The translations under genes and the position numbers were made by a program. The notes under the pieces were generated by a model. That model did no database searches. It was not told where the DNA came from and saw only the letters and a program-made list of their open reading frames with translations. From the NCBI GenBank assembly GCA_026770025.1, contig JAMXDE010000070.1, forward strand, positions 124,001-188,000: a stretch of 64,000 nt of DNA. Direction: 5' to 3'. Below, piece after piece: positions 32,833 through 42,641 of the stretch (its first letter is position 1; each line of letters begins with the position of its first letter). The DNA is from Craspedostauros australis. Lineage: Eukaryota > Bacillariophyta > Bacillariophyceae > Mastogloiales > Achnanthaceae.

Positions 32833-33552
32833 ATGATGACACGTATCCGAACAGGAGTCCTGCTGGCCATCGCGACGATCAGCACGCCGTTGCTCCCATC
32901 CGCCCTCTCATTCACGGCTCGACCCAACACTGATGGCCAATCCAGGAATGCGTCATCTGCGCGAAGAGCGGCAGCTTCCTTCCAAGAGACCGACACCCCA
33001 CCGCTCCTCAATGTCCCGACCTACTCCGTCGCGACCCTCAACGCCGATGGCACGACGAACATGAACATCCTCTCGTACGCCATCCCCACGTCGAGCCGCC
33101 CCGACCGCATCTGGACGTTGGGCGTGTACAAGGGCACTTTGACCGAAACCAACGTCCTGCGCGAAGGCACGTGCGTGCTGCAATTGCTGACAGAAGAGCA
33201 TGCGAACCTCGTGCCATTGCTGGGCGGCACGTGCGGCCGCGACGTCGACAAGGCCGCCGTGTGTAGCAGCAAGTCGATGCCGTTCGTGGCGCTGCCGCAG
33301 TCCGATGCGCCGATGGTGCTGCCGCGATGCGGGCGGTACTTGCTCATGACGGTGGATATGCAGCAGGATGTCGTCGATGGTGGTTCGCACTGGATTTTGA
33401 ATTGCAAGGTGGAACGCATGTGGGAGGTGGAGGATGGCACGGCGCCGCATTTGATGGGTGCGAAGCTTCGGGAACTCGGCATCATTTCTCCTGTTGGTCG
33501 CGTGTCGGATGAAGCCAAGGAGGAGATCCTTGCGGAGCTTGGATTGGAGTAG
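32833..33552 (+). CDS. plastid-targeted flavin-reductase-like (FMN-binding split barrel) protein
   Basis: 239 residues. The N-terminus is a bipartite leader: an ER signal peptide (GVLLAIATISTPLLPSALS) followed by F-T-A-R-P, the F at +1 being the mark of plastid import through a secondary membrane in diatoms. The mature part begins near residue 50 and resembles flavin reductase-like FMN-binding domains: VATLNADGTTNMNILSYA, then IWTLGVYKGTLTETNV, then VLQLLTEEHANLVPLLGG. These bind FMN or related flavins and pass electrons to partners; the substrate cannot be told. The C-terminus ends in an acidic helix. Start chosen at the first of two adjacent Met codons. Convergent with the PsbP-like gene on the other strand, about 190 bases apart. 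Confidence 0.7.
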   Translation: MMTRIRTGVLLAIATISTPLLPSALSFTARPNTDGQSRNASSARRAAASFQETDTPPLLNVPTYSVATLNADGTTNMNILSYAIPTSSRPDRIWTLGVYKGTLTETNVLREGTCVLQLLTEEHANLVPLLGGTCGRDVDKAAVCSSKSMPFVALPQSDAPMVLPRCGRYLLMTVDMQQDVVDGGSHWILNCKVERMWEVEDGTAPHLMGAKLRELGIISPVGRVSDEAKEEILAELGLE

Positions 33553-33741
33553 GAGATTTGCGGGTGTGAATGCAAGTATGGCGCTAGCAAGGAAACAGAG
33601 AATTTGATATTACTTCTTGACAAATGCAGTACTTCTATGCTGTTTTATTGGTACTAGTCACTGATCTCGCATTCTATCATTCGATACCAAGGGTTCTGAA
33701 TGCACGGTGGTTTCCGATCATTATATTCCATGTGAATGAGT

Positions 33742-34838
33742 TCAATCGTAATTCGGCAACAGTGACGACGCCCGCTCTTTCTTGCGCAGCTTCATCGACG
33801 TCTGCGGCGCAGGAATGGCCCGAAACGAGTCAGCGATGGAGGCCACCTGCTGATCGACTCCCTTGTTCTTCCACCGTGTCGCCGTGGAACTGCCGATGAG
33901 CATGACGGCCTGCGCCGATCCCTTCGGCACGGTGGCGATGAGCTGGGCCTTGCGCGGAATCTCGGTCTGTGTCGATTGCAGCAGGTTGGAGAATCCAATC
34001 TCGAGGATACGGTAATCGCCCCGCGTCGTGGAGCGCTTGATCTTGACGTCGGTGGGTTGGCCGTAAAAGGAGAAACGGCCCGTCGGTGCGAGGAGGTTGT
34101 CGATGAAGAAGGCATCCGGGATGTCCTGAATAGATCGGCCATCGACGTTCGTGGTGACGGCGAGGAAAGCGCCATCGCCCGTTTTGGCGTCGCGACATTC
34201 GACGTCGAAGAAGGATCCCGTGGCCAATGGCCATGGTGACGTGTAGCTGGCAAGCGCTGCCATGCGTCCGCCGTCGGGTGTGGCCAACAAGATTTCAGCG
34301 AGGACATCGCCGGAACGTCCATTGCGGGATACGTCGCTTCCGTCTCTGTGCGTGGGCGATGGCGTATTTGGTGTGTGAACGTCGGTGGATGGTTTAGACA
34401 TGAAAGTGCAAGTGGAAGAATACATGCTCGTGGAGCCAACAGATGAATGCGCTTCTCGCTATCACTGTCATCGCTGTCGCCGTCGTTGTGAACACACCCA
34501 ACGCATGCGTCATGATCACATGTACGCATACACTACACTCACCTCAGCACGACGCCCGTCTCAGGTCGGCTTTTGCCTGCCTGCGAACTGACACCCATGT
34601 TACCGCCGGCATCCATACCGGTGCGCAAGAAGTTGTCAATGTTGAGCGAGTCCTGGACGGCCGCCGCCGCATTGGCCTCTTGCGCATTGCCAATCAGTGC
34701 ACCGCATGTTGCGGCCATTCCCGTCAGTACATCACGTCTGCAAGGCGATGCCAATGCTTGGACGCTGATCGCGTTGTGAGTAACGACGATGAAACAAACG
34801 CCGATGGTCTGCATCAAGGGAGGGGCTGCGAACTTCAT
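33742..34838 (-). CDS. thylakoid-lumen PsbP-domain protein
   Basis: Two exons, 34838-34543 and 34345-33742, giving 299 residues. Splicing restores VVLR-DGSDVSRNG across the junction. The leader is tripartite: a signal peptide (TIGVCFIVVTHNAISVQA), a short transit region, and a twin-arginine signal (CRRDVLTGMAATCGALIGNAQEANA) that predicts Tat export into the thylakoid lumen. The mature part carries the PsbP-like elements GRSGDVLAEIL, FFDVECRD, FLAVTTNVDGR and YRILEIGFSNLL. PsbP-family proteins support the oxygen-evolving complex or photosystem assembly; which subgroup this is cannot be told by eye. I chose the Met at 34838 because it directly precedes the signal peptide; upstream in-frame Mets only add low-quality sequence. 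Confidence 0.75.
34346..34542 (-). other. intron of the PsbP-domain gene
   Basis: 197 bases on the minus strand, GTGAGTGTAG at the donor and CGCACAG at the acceptor. It splits the AG-A arginine codon. The joined reading is continuous with the family pattern. Confidence 0.75.
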
Positions 34839-35438
34839 AGTTGTGCGATGGGTGTCTTGGCCCATGTTGGAGAGTGTAGTTTGGAACTTGTACGGAGAGG
34901 TAGAGAGGTAATATGTTTCGATTGGATTATGATGATCCGCGTGAGAACGGCGAGCGGCGAAGGGTCCTGGTTTTGTGATCGGTTCGGCATCCACCATGAG
35001 AGTTGTGTCATCGGTGGTTCGTGTGGATTGACGGTGATGGGGCTGACGTGTGGCAGTTGAAAAGATACCATTTTCGGAGACCTCGTGAATTTGATCTGCG
35101 CTGGCAAAACGTGTACAGGACGAGCTCTCGATTGATCGGAAGAGCGCGTGCCAAACCGACGCCAACCATCACTCAACCACACAAAGAAACGCACGGAGCA
35201 GACCTCCGACAAACCAATTTCATTCGTATCATCATTCAAATCACCATCATTGTCGACAGCAGCGTCGACAGCAGCAAACGCTCACAGTTGCATCCGCAAT
35301 CATCGACTCACACTGCTCACAACCACAATAGTCTCCTATTCTATTGTTGCATACGAACAATTCAGTCCACACCAGCCCTATCCAGTTCATTCCAATCCAT
35401 TTGCAAGTGAGCATGCTGATGAGCAATCTTCGATTTCG

Positions 35439-38400
35439 ATGAAGTCCAACCTCTCAAAGCGAACGATCGCATTCTGCGCAGTCTGCTCGTACTCCATCCC
35501 ATCATCGGATGCCTTTCTGCAAGTGCAGACATCCCTGCACACAACAGCTTCAGCCTCTCTAGCACCATCGCCAGCATCACCAGGGATCAGTTGCCATGTC
35601 CCTCAGCATATCGCTCTCGATGGCGCAACTGTATTACAAGCAGCGTCGACGCATGATGAGGCAGAAGGCACCAGCATCCATGCGAATGTTGGCTGCTCTG
35701 AGGACATCACAAGATCAGATATCACAGCACGATCGAACAATAGAATATCACAATCCACACCATCCGCACCACCACTATCAATAGCAACGACCACAGCAAC
35801 GTCAGAAATCGATCGACCAGATGCATCACGCAGAAAAGCCCTGCAAAGCATACTGGCATTGGCAGCCACATCCTCGGCCGCCGCGATTGCCTTCCCATCA
35901 CCTGCTCATGCTGGCAAACCGGAGTTGGATCGCAGCACGGGATCGCTCTTCGTCCCCAAAGCAGAGATGCTGTCCGGAGGCAGCTCCGAGACCAGAGGCA
36001 TCGCCATCACCAAATCCACCAACAAGCTCAAGCCGGGCCAGGCATTGCAGACGGTCTACGAACCACGCTTCATCGCCTACCTCTCGCGCTTTCTCATCAA
36101 GTACGACCCGGCGGCCAACGCGTACTGGGCCAAAACGTACGATGCCGACAAAGTCGAGCAGAACTTCGCCTCGTTTGCGGAATCGGTCGAGATTGGATTG
36201 GCGGACTACTTCGTCGGTCCCTACGGCAGCTACTCTTCCCTCGCCGCGATGAAGGCCGGCGTGTCGGCGAAGGTGCCGGCCAAATCCGCCCGCGTCGATG
36301 CCGAACCGACTCAGTTCTGGTTCCTCGACAAGATCCTCTTCTCGTCGCCCGTCAAGGAGTCCAAGAAGGCCATCATCCGAGACAGCTACTCGAAGCAGGG
36401 CATCCTCAATCTCTACACGCTGCTCAAGGCGCGCTACACGACGCAATCGGAGAAGCGCCAGCTCGCGATTCTATTCTCCTTCATCTCCAATCCCAAACTG
36501 CAACCGACGGCCGAGATCCGGGCGCTGCTCAGCGAGGCCGACAACTGTTCCATCCAAACGATCGCATTGACGAAACCGCCGTTGATCAATTCCACCGAAG
36601 TCACATCGCGCACGAGCAGCCGGCGCGGTGGCGGATACTCCATCAGCAATCCACCCACCGTGCAGATCGAGGCGCCGGCCGCGTTGGGCGATTCCTACAA
36701 ACCAGCCAAAATCAAGCCCATCCTGCGTCCCACATCGCGCGTCCTCAAGATCGACGTCGTCGATGGGGGACAGGGCTACGCGGAACCGCCCGACGTCGTC
36801 GTCATGTCGCCCAACGTCGTGCGTCCTTGTTCGGCATGCGCCATCCTGGACCGCGAAGGTCAGGTCGAGAGCGTGCTCGTGCTCGACGCGGGATACGGCT
36901 ACGACGAACCACCGCCAACGGTCACGATCGCTCCACCCAAGAAGAAACGTGTCGACGAGACGGTGCAGGCAAAGGCCATCGCGCAGTTGGAATACGAGAT
37001 TGCGGACATTGAGATTGTGTCGGGCGGCAACGGGTACTCGTCGTCGGAGCCGCCCAAAGTGACGATCCAACCCGTGCGACAAGATCCCGATTGGTTCGTC
37101 GAGGATCGCGAATCGCGCGAGTCCGCATCCTTCGGCGCCACCATCGCCACGTTCCAATCGCCGACGGGCCAAGTCCTGCCCACCTACGAACGCCCCGATA
37201 CGCGCATTCCAGTCCGCCGCATTCAGGCCGATCCGCAAAAGCTGCTGCCGAACACCATACGCCCGCAGCTCAACGCGCAAGGATATTACGAAATTCCCGG
37301 CTTGGCCGAGTACCCCACCGTCTCGAACGTCCCACTCCAAAAGTACCGCGCGTTGGATCCCATCTTTGGCAACATCGGCAGCGTGCCCATCACGAAGGGC
37401 GCGTTGGAGCTGTCGTCGAGCGAGTACGCGCGATTGGCGTTGAGCGGCGGCGTTTGCACCGTCATCGTGCGCACGGCATTGAATCCGTTGGAATTGATCA
37501 AGACGAAGCAGCAGTTGGGCAACGACGCGGAATTGTTGGAGTATGCTGTCGAACAGCGCATGCCTGCGACGACGACGACTCAGCAAAATGAGGAATTGGG
37601 CGCATGGGAGTTGATTGGGGCGTTGGTCAAGCTGCGCGGTCCGTTGTCCTTGTTCCAAAGCTCCGACATTACGTTTTTGGCATCCGTCATGTTCGGATCG
37701 TTCGGATTTGGTGCGACGGAGCTATTCCGTCGATCCTTTACACTGGCATTCTTCACGCAAGGTGGTGGAGAACTGTTGACCGAGATCATTCTGTTGTTGG
37801 CGGCGGCGGTGGCCACTATTTTGACGAGCGCGATTGCAACTCCATTCGAGGTACGAACCTGTGAATACCATGCAAGGGAGCTGTTGCGTCATGAAACGTA
37901 AAGCAATGAATTGAAATGACATGAAACAGCCGCCTCTCACACCGTTGCATCGTATTGTTTGCTCCTTCCAACTCAGGTATTGCGAGTCCGCAGCATGGGA
38001 CTGTTGGAATCGAAACGGGTTCCAATCGTGCTGGATGAATTCTTGGAAGAAAAATCCAGCAATAGCCAGCACCCACAACAGCATCAACATCATCAACAAC
38101 AACGGCGACGCCTCAAAGACTTGTTGCCGCTATGGGCCGGCTTCGGACCTACCGCATCGCGCGAACTGGCCTTCGCCATTCCCAAATTCCTGGCATTCGA
38201 CATCTTCGCACGGTTGCTGGCCGGATTCGCCAATGCGCAGGCCGATTCGGGCGCTTTGCCCGTGCAGGTGGGCGTGGGAACGGAGGGGCTGATCATCTCC
38301 GCGCTGGCAGGTTCGTTGGCGGGCGTGGCCGGTGGCATCGTGTCGCATCCGTTCGATCTGATCCTGACGTACACGTCGTCGTCGAAGGACTCGGATTGGC

Positions 38401-38627
38401 GTCAGATCGTGAAGGATCTGCTGGGCCGCGATGGTGGATTCGCCAATCTGTTCCTGGGTCTGGCGCCGCGCTTGACGTTCTTCATCCTGGTGATCGGGTT
38501 GCAGTTCTTTCTGTACGATTACTTCAAGAGCCTGCTGAATGTGGGGCAGGATGATCTGAGTCTCGTGCTCGATGTGTTCTACGGCGTGCGGCAAGGTCTT
38601 GTGGAGATGGCGAATGCGCAGATGTGA
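35439..38627 (+). CDS. plastid-leader protein fused to a mitochondrial-carrier-type transporter domain
   Basis: Two exons, 35439-37850 and 37977-38627, 1020 residues. The N-terminus is a signal peptide ending SSDA-FLQ, an ASAF-like plastid motif. At about 129-158 there is a second, twin-arginine-like signal (SRRKALQSILALAAT, ending PAHA), which would normally lead into thylakoids. Residues about 390-545 hold four repeats of GG-x-GY-x-PP-x-V-x-I (GGGYSISNPPTVQI, GGQGYAEPPDVVV, AGYGYDEPPPTVTI, GGNGYSSSEPPKVTI). From about 655 the carrier domain begins, with P-x-[DE]-x-x-[KR] signatures NPLELIK, TPFEVLR (restored by splicing) and HPFDLIL. Carriers of this family exchange metabolites across inner organelle membranes. 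The joint architecture is unusual. The start at 35439 was preferred over 35148 because it opens the signal peptide. Confidence 0.8.
37851..37976 (+). other. intron of the carrier fusion gene
   Basis: 126 bases, CCATTCGAG|GTACGA to ACTCAG|GTATTG, phase 0. The splice rebuilds the second carrier signature PFEVLR, which strongly supports it. Confidence 0.85.
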
Positions 38628-38741
38628 TTGCTGGGCAGTATTTTTAAAGTAAGATACTTAGAGCAGGCAGCTGAGAGAGATTAATCCCACACTTGGATAA
38701 GCTATGCTACGTTATGCTATTTCACATGTCTACCACATTTG

Positions 38742-39950
38742 CTATGACCTTGCACCGTCCATGTTGGGCCGCGGCGCTCTCCTCTGCCGTTTTGACCTGC
38801 GGCACATCCGGAGCACGCGATAGTAGCAATTGAGGATGGATCGCATGAACCGCTGCGCCGGCACGCAGAATGTCGTGGGCGATGCCATGCGGCGCAAGAT
38901 GATCTGATGCATCCAAATGAGGACCACCAACGCGATGGGGAGAACCCACTGCGGCGGATACCGATAACACAGCGCTACTATGAAGAGGGTGAGGCACGTG
39001 ATCCACGCCACGCCCGCGCTGAGGATGAGCAGGAGGAAGTACTTGTAATTGCCGCCGAATTCTCCTGTGAAGTTTCCGTCGTTGTCGTATCCCACGCGTC
39101 CCGCGATGCAGCGGCCCAGCACGCTGCAATGATGATCGAAGTGGGCGACGCATCGTTGGCAGATGGGACAGTGGTAGTACCGCACGTTGTGCGGATCGCG
39201 TCGCCAGATCAAGCATTTGGTGCAGTACGTTGCGGTGGGTCCCGTGGTGACCGTGCCATCGACGTCCTTCATTGTCAAGTAGGGCACGGACGGACGCAGG
39301 GGAGCGCGTTGTGGATTCTCGGCGTCGTGAAGCAGTTCCAACCAGCCGCGAATCGGGATGGGCAGCGGAAAGCAGCCGTCGACGCTGCGAGGCAAGACGC
39401 CGGGATCGGTCGTGAGGACGCAGGCCAGCATGGTGATGGCGAACGCCGTGAATGTGGTCATGACGATGACGGCCGTCCACCAGATGGACTGTTTGGCATC
39501 GGCGTTGGGGATGGAACGGTTGTCGTAGCCGCCCAGCACCACCAGCGTGCCACCGAAGGTGATGGACAGCATGAGGATGATGAGGCACGTGACCACGGTG
39601 ATGCCGTTCATCGTCTCGTTGCGCAGCATTCTGTGTTTGGGCGTCAGCAACGGCGGCAGCACATCCAACATCATGCTGTCGTTGTCATCGTCATCGTCGT
39701 CAACGCTGACGTTGACATTGATACCTTTGCCACCATTCTTTGCAACCCTGTCTATCTCAACATCCTGCTGAGTAGATTGCGCAGACAGCGGACCATGTTC
39801 TGCATCTGCCGAGGGTTGGATGGATTCGTAGCCGCTGACGTCGTCCAGCAGGATCGTCTCCTGTTCGGAAGCCTTTGTTGCTTCTGCGCCGTTCTCATCA
39901 TCATCAGCTGGTGCAGCCGCAGCGATGCTGGGCTCCTGCACTTGCGACAT
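38742..39950 (-). CDS. DHHC-type protein palmitoyltransferase
   Basis: 402 residues from the Met at 39950 (MSQVQEPSIA), the last upstream Met being dropped because the added leader is non-descript. The cysteine-rich domain reads YCTKCLIWRRDPHNVRYYHC, then CQRCVAHFDHHCSVLGRCI, with the catalytic DHHC cysteine. TTDPGVLPR is the family's DPG motif, just before the domain. Four membrane helices fit: two before (ITVVTCLIILMLSITFGG; WWTAVIVMTTFTAFAITML) and two after (YFLLLILSAGVAWITCLTLF; WVLPIALVVLIWMHQIIL). The enzyme transfers palmitate from palmitoyl-CoA to cysteines of cytosolic faces. The N-terminal 100 residues are acidic and disordered. Its stop lies 114 bases from the carrier gene's stop: convergent neighbours. 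The palmitate-removing enzyme of the window is the gene at 6735. Confidence 0.9.
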   Translation of the reverse strand: MSQVQEPSIAAAAPADDDENGAEATKASEQETILLDDVSGYESIQPSADAEHGPLSAQSTQQDVEIDRVAKNGGKGINVNVSVDDDDDDNDSMMLDVLPPLLTPKHRMLRNETMNGITVVTCLIILMLSITFGGTLVVLGGYDNRSIPNADAKQSIWWTAVIVMTTFTAFAITMLACVLTTDPGVLPRSVDGCFPLPIPIRGWLELLHDAENPQRAPLRPSVPYLTMKDVDGTVTTGPTATYCTKCLIWRRDPHNVRYYHCPICQRCVAHFDHHCSVLGRCIAGRVGYDNDGNFTGEFGGNYKYFLLLILSAGVAWITCLTLFIVALCYRYPPQWVLPIALVVLIWMHQIILRRMASPTTFCVPAQRFMRSILNCYYRVLRMCRRSKRQRRAPRPNMDGARS

Positions 39951-40435
39951 GATTGCGTCGGTTGAGTTGGATTGGATTGGATTGATACAATTAGATTGGC
40001 GCAATGTAATGCTATGCAATGCAATGAAGTACAAGAGCTATACTATTTTGATGATGCTTCTGGACACGCACTCTTGAGGGAATGGCAAGAGAGAGATGAT
40101 GCAGTGGATCCTTTCCCTCTTGTGATGTTTGTGGAGGCGCGAGTTCGCGCCAACAACACAAACAAGAAACAAACCACGAATCGTTCGGTTGGAGAATGCT
40201 ATTGACTTAGCGCTTTGTTACTCGTGTATTTGCAGAATTGGTCCAAAAACAGATGAAAGAAATCATGATACGACGATTTCAAAAGAGCTAATGATACTAA
40301 ACCCACGAAGGGAGACAGATCAACCATTCGTTCCTCCTACCCTACTTCCATGTTTCCTGCTGTTTGCGACGAATCAAACGGCAGAATGGGGTACTCTACT
40401 ATTGCATTGCATTATACTATCATGTTCGGCAATCT
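39951..40435. other. short intergenic region
   Basis: Between the DHHC gene start and the 3' end of the next minus-strand gene. Contains the DHHC promoter; no gene or clear motif seen. Confidence 0.5.
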
Positions 40436-41629
40436 CTACTTGCTGCTGCTGGCCAAGATGGCCATGGCCGACACTCCCACACCGACACCCGCCGCAAAGC
40501 TCGCTGCCGCAAACGATCCAACCGACGCATCCTTCGCCTCCACGCTGCGCGATGCAGCCTGCTGCGCCGTCCGCAACTTTTTGGGCGCCGCCGCCACGAT
40601 ATCCAACGTCAGCTCATCGTTGAGGATATGGATCTTCGTGTTGGCCAGCATATCATCGAGAATGCCCAAGACCAGCCCGTACAACGAGGCATGCATCTGC
40701 GCCACGAACTGCTTGCGCACGAACAGCGCATCCCACCATCCCAATTCCTCGTCGATGCCCGAATCCTTGGCGAATGCCACGAGCTGCTGCATGTCGACCT
40801 TGGATAGGGACGACGCGGCTTGCACGGCGCTTTGTTGCATCGCGCCATCATCGGCGGCGTCAATGACGAACCGCAACTGATGACCGCACACCTGCAACGC
40901 GAACGTTTGCGAGACGGCCGTGAGGATACGAAAGATGATCTTGATGCAGTTGGTGTAGATCTGTCGTTCCAACGCGTCGGGCACCATGCTGAAGTTGATG
41001 GCCTTGTTGCTGATGAGCCGCTCGGCGACGTCCTCCAGGATCTTGTCGTCGATCATGGACTTTTCGGAGGCCGAAGAGAGGAAGAGCTTGCGCTGTGCTT
41101 GATGCGCATCGTCGTCGTCGTCGTCGTCTCTGTTCTGCTTGTGCAGACGGATCTCATGCGCCAGGAGGGTCGTGCCGTTGATGGAGCCGATGGCGGAGTA
41201 GAAGGCGCCGATGGTGAGCTGGATGGTGGACTTGTAGATGCGGCGTTCGATGGAGTCGGGGATGCTGGAGATGTTGATGGTGGGGTCGTTCAGGATCTGC
41301 GTGACGAGCTCATCGATGTCTTCCTCTGGCACCGTGCCGCACCACTTGGGTGTTGGTTCTTCCTTTGTTGCTTCCTTCGGTTCTTCCTTTGCATCACACA
41401 GCGTGGCGGAACTGTCCTGCAGACACGAGGAGGATCCCGCAGCAACCAACAAGGTGGCGCCTGCGATGGCAAACGCAGACGACGTGTTGGGCGTCGCACC
41501 AGCCTGTCCAGAAGCGCTGCTGCTGAATGCAGTGGCCAAGGATCGGTGGGAGGCCCTCGTCGCGACCATTTTGGTCTGCAGCTGCTTGGAAGCCAATCGC
41601 ACGAGACTCGTCATGCTTCTCATCGTCAT
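40436..41629 (-). CDS. mitochondrial-looking protein with an internal duplication
   Basis: 397 residues from the Met at 41629 (MTMRSMTSLVRLASKQ), where a basic amphipathic presequence begins; the frame is open upstream to 41764 but that part is Thr-rich and unconvincing. The presequence suggests mitochondrial import. Two stretches repeat each other: INISSIPDSIERRIYKSTIQ and INFSMVPDALERQIYTNCIK, each followed by a hydrophobic helix and a HE-I-R-L/HQ-L-R-F ending. The C-terminus (FAAGVGVGVSAMAILAS) is a likely membrane anchor. I do not recognise the family. The shared helix pair suggests a membrane-associated all-helical fold. Confidence 0.65.
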   Translation of the reverse strand: MTMRSMTSLVRLASKQLQTKMVATRASHRSLATAFSSSASGQAGATPNTSSAFAIAGATLLVAAGSSSCLQDSSATLCDAKEEPKEATKEEPTPKWCGTVPEEDIDELVTQILNDPTINISSIPDSIERRIYKSTIQLTIGAFYSAIGSINGTTLLAHEIRLHKQNRDDDDDDDAHQAQRKLFLSSASEKSMIDDKILEDVAERLISNKAINFSMVPDALERQIYTNCIKIIFRILTAVSQTFALQVCGHQLRFVIDAADDGAMQQSAVQAASSLSKVDMQQLVAFAKDSGIDEELGWWDALFVRKQFVAQMHASLYGLVLGILDDMLANTKIHILNDELTLDIVAAAPKKLRTAQQAASRSVEAKDASVGSFAAASFAAGVGVGVSAMAILASSSK

Positions 41630-42562
41630 CGTTTGGTGCAGTCTGTTGACGTTGCGTTTGCAATTCCTTCGTGCCTGCTGCCACTCTCTTGATGTTGTTG
41701 ATGTTGATGTTGTTGTTGTTGTGAGTATCACCCTGCTGCTCCCAGAGAATGTCCACCCCATCACAGACAGAACGGAATCGAATCAGCAAGGGAAGATCTT
41801 GCATCTCGCGCAGCCGAACGTGGTCGTGTCCACAGTGATGATTGCGAACATTCGCGAAGAGAACACAAGAGAGAAAACGAGAAAGATGTCTGAGAATCGC
41901 AATGTGGTCCGATTGGTCGCAACATAGTTAGATCTGTGCAGTCGATGGAGTCGGATGCGAGGGAAGTCCGAAATACCGTTACTTGAACGGTTCACACAGT
42001 GACTGTTGACATCGTTGTTTTATCCATCTTGCTCCCTTGTGTCAAGAAGACGTTTCGTATCTTTGATATTTATGCTACTGATGTCGCAGGCCACCTATGA
42101 TTGGTGGATTGGGTGTGTTCTCTGCAAGGAGAGGGACATCATGACGGGCTTAATTTCGGCGACAGCGAACCAAGAAGTCGTGAAAGAGAGAAGAGCGTGT
42201 GTGGCGTGAAGAGTCATGATGGTGATGGATTGTGCACGTATTGCGACCGATTGCGTGATTACTTTGGTTGTCCTTGTTTGCCTCCAGGCAGTCCGTTTGA
42301 GACACAATTTCTGGTTGACAAATTTCGGCAAGCCGTTGGTCGATCGCGTGTTGCGCTAACACGCTCGAGTGGCCAAATCATCTCTCTTGTGGGTGCGCAA
42401 ATGGTGGCCAGAAATCTCCACATGTGACATCGCAAAAATCGGCCATTGATCACAATTCAAGAGTCAATCGAAGAGAGGGCGACCAACAAACTCAAACGGA
42501 AAACCTGGAGTATTGCCGATCCGAAGCCTCTCTTCTTGGTGCTCTCTTTGTGCCAGAGTGGC

Positions 42563-42601
42563 TGACAGTTGACGGTTGACGGTTGACTGTTGACGGTTGA
42601 C
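42563..42601. promoter_or_regulatory. cluster of TTGAC repeats just upstream of the TPR gene
   Basis: Several copies of (A/G)GTTGAC in tandem (GTTGACGGTTGACGGTTGACTGTTGACGG), ending about 40 bases before the ATG at 42642. It could be a transcription-factor binding cluster or only a simple repeat. No functional evidence in the sequence. Confidence 0.35.
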
Positions 42602-42641
42602 AGAGTGGTGGGCAGACTTGATTGATTGACGGGGCCGCATC

